DNA of 34,352 nucleotides from Candidatus Obscuribacterales bacterium. Lineage in GTDB: Bacteria; Cyanobacteriota; Vampirovibrionia; Obscuribacterales; Obscuribacteraceae. The stretch covers positions 1 to 34,352 of the forward strand of contig CASBPX010000151.1 of NCBI GenBank assembly GCA_949127735.1, in the 5' to 3' direction. Below the pieces are notes generated by a model, which saw only the letters and a list, made by a program, of their open reading frames with translations, was not told where the DNA came from and made no database searches. Positions 32,507-34,352 of this stretch are shown piece after piece. The first letter of the stretch is position 1. Every line of letters begins with the position of its first letter. A program made the translations under genes and the position numbers.

Positions 32507-34027
32507 GTGTTCGCTGAACATCTACATGAAGGTCTGGACCGAAAGGTCTGTCTTGAGTGCAACAGGCAATTTACCGGTATCGTAGCCGCGTGCCCTCACG
32601 ATGGTACTAACCTGATTCCGCTCGCCCGCGATCCGATGGTGGGCACTTGTTTGATGGGCAAATACGACATTATCGATGTGATCGGTCACGGTGGTATGGG
32701 TGTTGTCTACAAAGGCCGTCAGGTCTTAATGGACAGAACTGTGGCGATTAAAATGTTGCAGTCGCAACACATCGCTGATTCCATGAGCGTTAAGCGCTTC
32801 CACCAGGAAGGCAAAGCCGCCTCGAAGATGAATCACCCTCACGTTATTACTGTTTACGATTTCGGTGTAACTCCCACATCCGGCCAGCCTTTCATTGTCA
32901 TGGATTATTTGCTGGGCACCGACCTGTCGACGATCATCAAAGATGAAGGTCAACTCGGCGTCGAGCGCAGTCTGAAAATTCTCTCGCAATCGACTGACGC
33001 ACTTGATCATGCACACCGCATGGGTGTTATTCACCGAGATTTGAAGCCTTCCAACATCATGCTCATTGATTATGAGGATGAAAAAGATTACGTCAAAGTA
33101 GTAGATTTCGGCGTTGCTAAATTGATCAGTGCCGGCGGCGAACAACAGCGTTTGACCCAAATGGGCGAAGTTTGCGGCAGCCCCGTTTACATGAGCCCCG
33201 AGCAATGCCAGGGCCACGAACTCGACAATCGCTCTGACATTTATTCTATGGGTATTGTGATTTACGAAACCCTCACCGGCCGTCTGCCTATATTAGGTAG
33301 AACTATGGTTGAGACCATGGGCAAACACATTACCGAAGCGCCGCCCCGTTTTAAAGAAGTGCGGCCAGATCTCTATATTCCAGAACGTCTGGAAGCAGTG
33401 GTTTTCAAAGCCCTGGCAAAAGATCCGGCAGACCGCCACCAGACTATGGCGGAGTTGACCAGAGACCTTGATACGGCCATTCCACGGGCCGGAAAAAGTC
33501 AGGTGTTACGCACCGATTTTCCAACCATGCCTACTGACGATGAAGATAAACCAACCTCTCCGCTGGCCAATTTAAAACCATTTCACTGGGTGGCCATAGC
33601 GTCAGGATTGCTTCTAGTTTTGGGTATTGCCGGTAAGCTAATTTTCGACAGCACCACTAAGAAACCGGCTCAGCAGGCTATTATTGCTCCGGTGAAGCCT
33701 GATCTCAAACCGGTAGTTGCTACTCCAGACCCAGGGAAACCAGGCGCCACCACTGCCAGTGGCACAGCTCAGTCTGACAATAGCAAATCTGCCACTTTAC
33801 CAGGCGCCTCTGATGGTGAGAAAGTCGAAAAGCCCGCTGAAGTAAAAGTGGTTAAACGCGATATTGAGCGCCCTAAAATTGCCAGTCAGATTAAGGTCAA
33901 AAAGGCCGTGCGTAAACCGCGCGTAGAACCTGCAGCCAGTCCTAGGCCCGCTGCGGCGGCGCATACTGGTGGCGACTTTTTTAAAGATTTAGGACAATCT
34001 AGAAGTTACCTTAAGAATGACAAATAG
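32507..34027 (+). CDS. Transmembrane Ser/Thr protein kinase (Hanks type)
   Basis: A 506-residue receptor-type kinase. The N-terminus has a zinc-ribbon-like C15-x2-C18...C29-PHDG. The kinase domain spans about 53-325: Gly loop GHGGMG (60-65), Lys82 (VAIKML), Glu101, catalytic HRDLKPSN (176-183), DFG (200-202) and SPE (230-232), with all catalytic residues present. One transmembrane helix (about 361-380) follows. The outer part is a ~125-residue Pro/Ala/Lys-rich tail without PASTA repeats. The start is GTG at 32507; the ribosome-binding site is poor, but the Cys motif near the N-terminus supports it. It lies 73 nt after recF and probably has its own promoter. No phosphatase partner is visible in the window. 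Confidence 0.93.
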   Translation: MFAEHLHEGLDRKVCLECNRQFTGIVAACPHDGTNLIPLARDPMVGTCLMGKYDIIDVIGHGGMGVVYKGRQVLMDRTVAIKMLQSQHIADSMSVKRFHQEGKAASKMNHPHVITVYDFGVTPTSGQPFIVMDYLLGTDLSTIIKDEGQLGVERSLKILSQSTDALDHAHRMGVIHRDLKPSNIMLIDYEDEKDYVKVVDFGVAKLISAGGEQQRLTQMGEVCGSPVYMSPEQCQGHELDNRSDIYSMGIVIYETLTGRLPILGRTMVETMGKHITEAPPRFKEVRPDLYIPERLEAVVFKALAKDPADRHQTMAELTRDLDTAIPRAGKSQVLRTDFPTMPTDDEDKPTSPLANLKPFHWVAIASGLLLVLGIAGKLIFDSTTKKPAQQAIIAPVKPDLKPVVATPDPGKPGATTASGTAQSDNSKSATLPGASDGEKVEKPAEVKVVKRDIERPKIASQIKVKKAVRKPRVEPAASPRPAAAAHTGGDFFKDLGQSRSYLKNDK

Positions 34028-34352
34028 CTACGGCGTAGCGTTTGGAATTTTTTCGATATTTGCCATGGCCTTTTTTTTCCAATAACTTTGTCGTCTTGCA
34101 GCAGCTAAAACTCTTTATGCAACAGGCAAAGCCGGTCAAATTACACAGAATTGCAGCGGCGCCTCACGAATTGAAATTAAAACTGGTGAGACTTTTTAAA
34201 TTGGTGTCAAGGCTGCTGCTGCTGGAACGGGTGCCCGGTAGGTCGAAATACTCGCCTAAGAAATTTTACAACCGTGCGCCCTGAAGGCGCGAAGGAGGAT
34301 TTGATGTAGAAGTTGAATCCAACATAGCGCCATGCTGCGCAGGAGATGGAGG
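34028..34352. other. Right-end intergenic sequence without an assignable gene
   Basis: It contains a GCTAC/GTAGC inverted repeat right after the kinase stop, with a T-run (GGAATTTTTT) further on that may terminate transcription, and a GCGCC/GGCGC hairpin (34276-34290). A GGAGG near 34293 precedes ATG-TAG and so opens no gene. A short plus-strand ORF (34042-34284) looks non-coding. Confidence 0.5.

Noticed and set aside
34042-34284. Plus-strand ORF of 80 aa at the right end.
   Set aside because: Starts with TTG without a ribosome-binding site, has biased Leu/Lys/Arg composition and no recognisable motif.
34217-34352. Minus-strand reading frame open to the right edge, ending ...HPFQQQQP.
   Set aside because: About 45 codons with no recognisable family; could be the tail of a gene entering from outside, but cannot be supported.

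Overview
The window looks like a chromosomal segment from a Gram-negative (diderm) bacterium. It carries the lipid A/Kdo genes waaA and lpxK and a GT9 heptosyltransferase-like gene, next to the housekeeping genes rpsB-tsf-pyrH-frr, glmS, priA, gyrB, ribF and recF. GTG and TTG starts are frequent. A membrane Ser/Thr kinase with an N-terminal zinc-ribbon-like segment, small EF-hand proteins and many unplaceable secreted proteins would suit a non-photosynthetic relative of cyanobacteria (Melainabacteria/Obscuribacter-like). That placement is inference only.

Left third (1-10.4 kb) is accessory DNA. Three copies of a ~390-bp repeat (about 450-843, 2836-3234, 7997-8380) separate poorly conserved genes: an EF-hand secreted protein, a DUF4037 protein, a pair of paralogous secreted proteins (each just after a repeat copy) and several hypotheticals. 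In the repeat, stem-loops vary between copies in a way that keeps pairing when read as + strand RNA. This is the best candidate here for an undescribed element. The same region holds a TetR-controlled ferritin-like diiron protein operon with a 16-bp palindromic operator, a (GTTT)8 tract inside a small ORF, a degenerate kinase-like protein and a decayed dihydrofolate-reductase-family relic.

Middle (10.4-19.1 kb, minus strand): a TPR membrane protein, response regulator and histidine kinase operon, in which the regulator has an in-frame TAA at codon 24. Upstream of it lies the series rpsB-tsf-pyrH-frr-glmS, closed by a strong terminator. rpsB has a ~300-nt structured leader and faces a divergent HNH endonuclease gene.

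Right part (19.5-34.0 kb): HNH protein, priA, then waaA-lpxK-GT9-secreted unknown as a tight plus-strand envelope operon. These converge on a CDP-alcohol phosphatidyltransferase and gyrB (minus). Divergent from gyrB, ribF-recF-Ser/Thr kinase run on the plus strand. No tRNA, rRNA, CRISPR array or intact transposase was seen.
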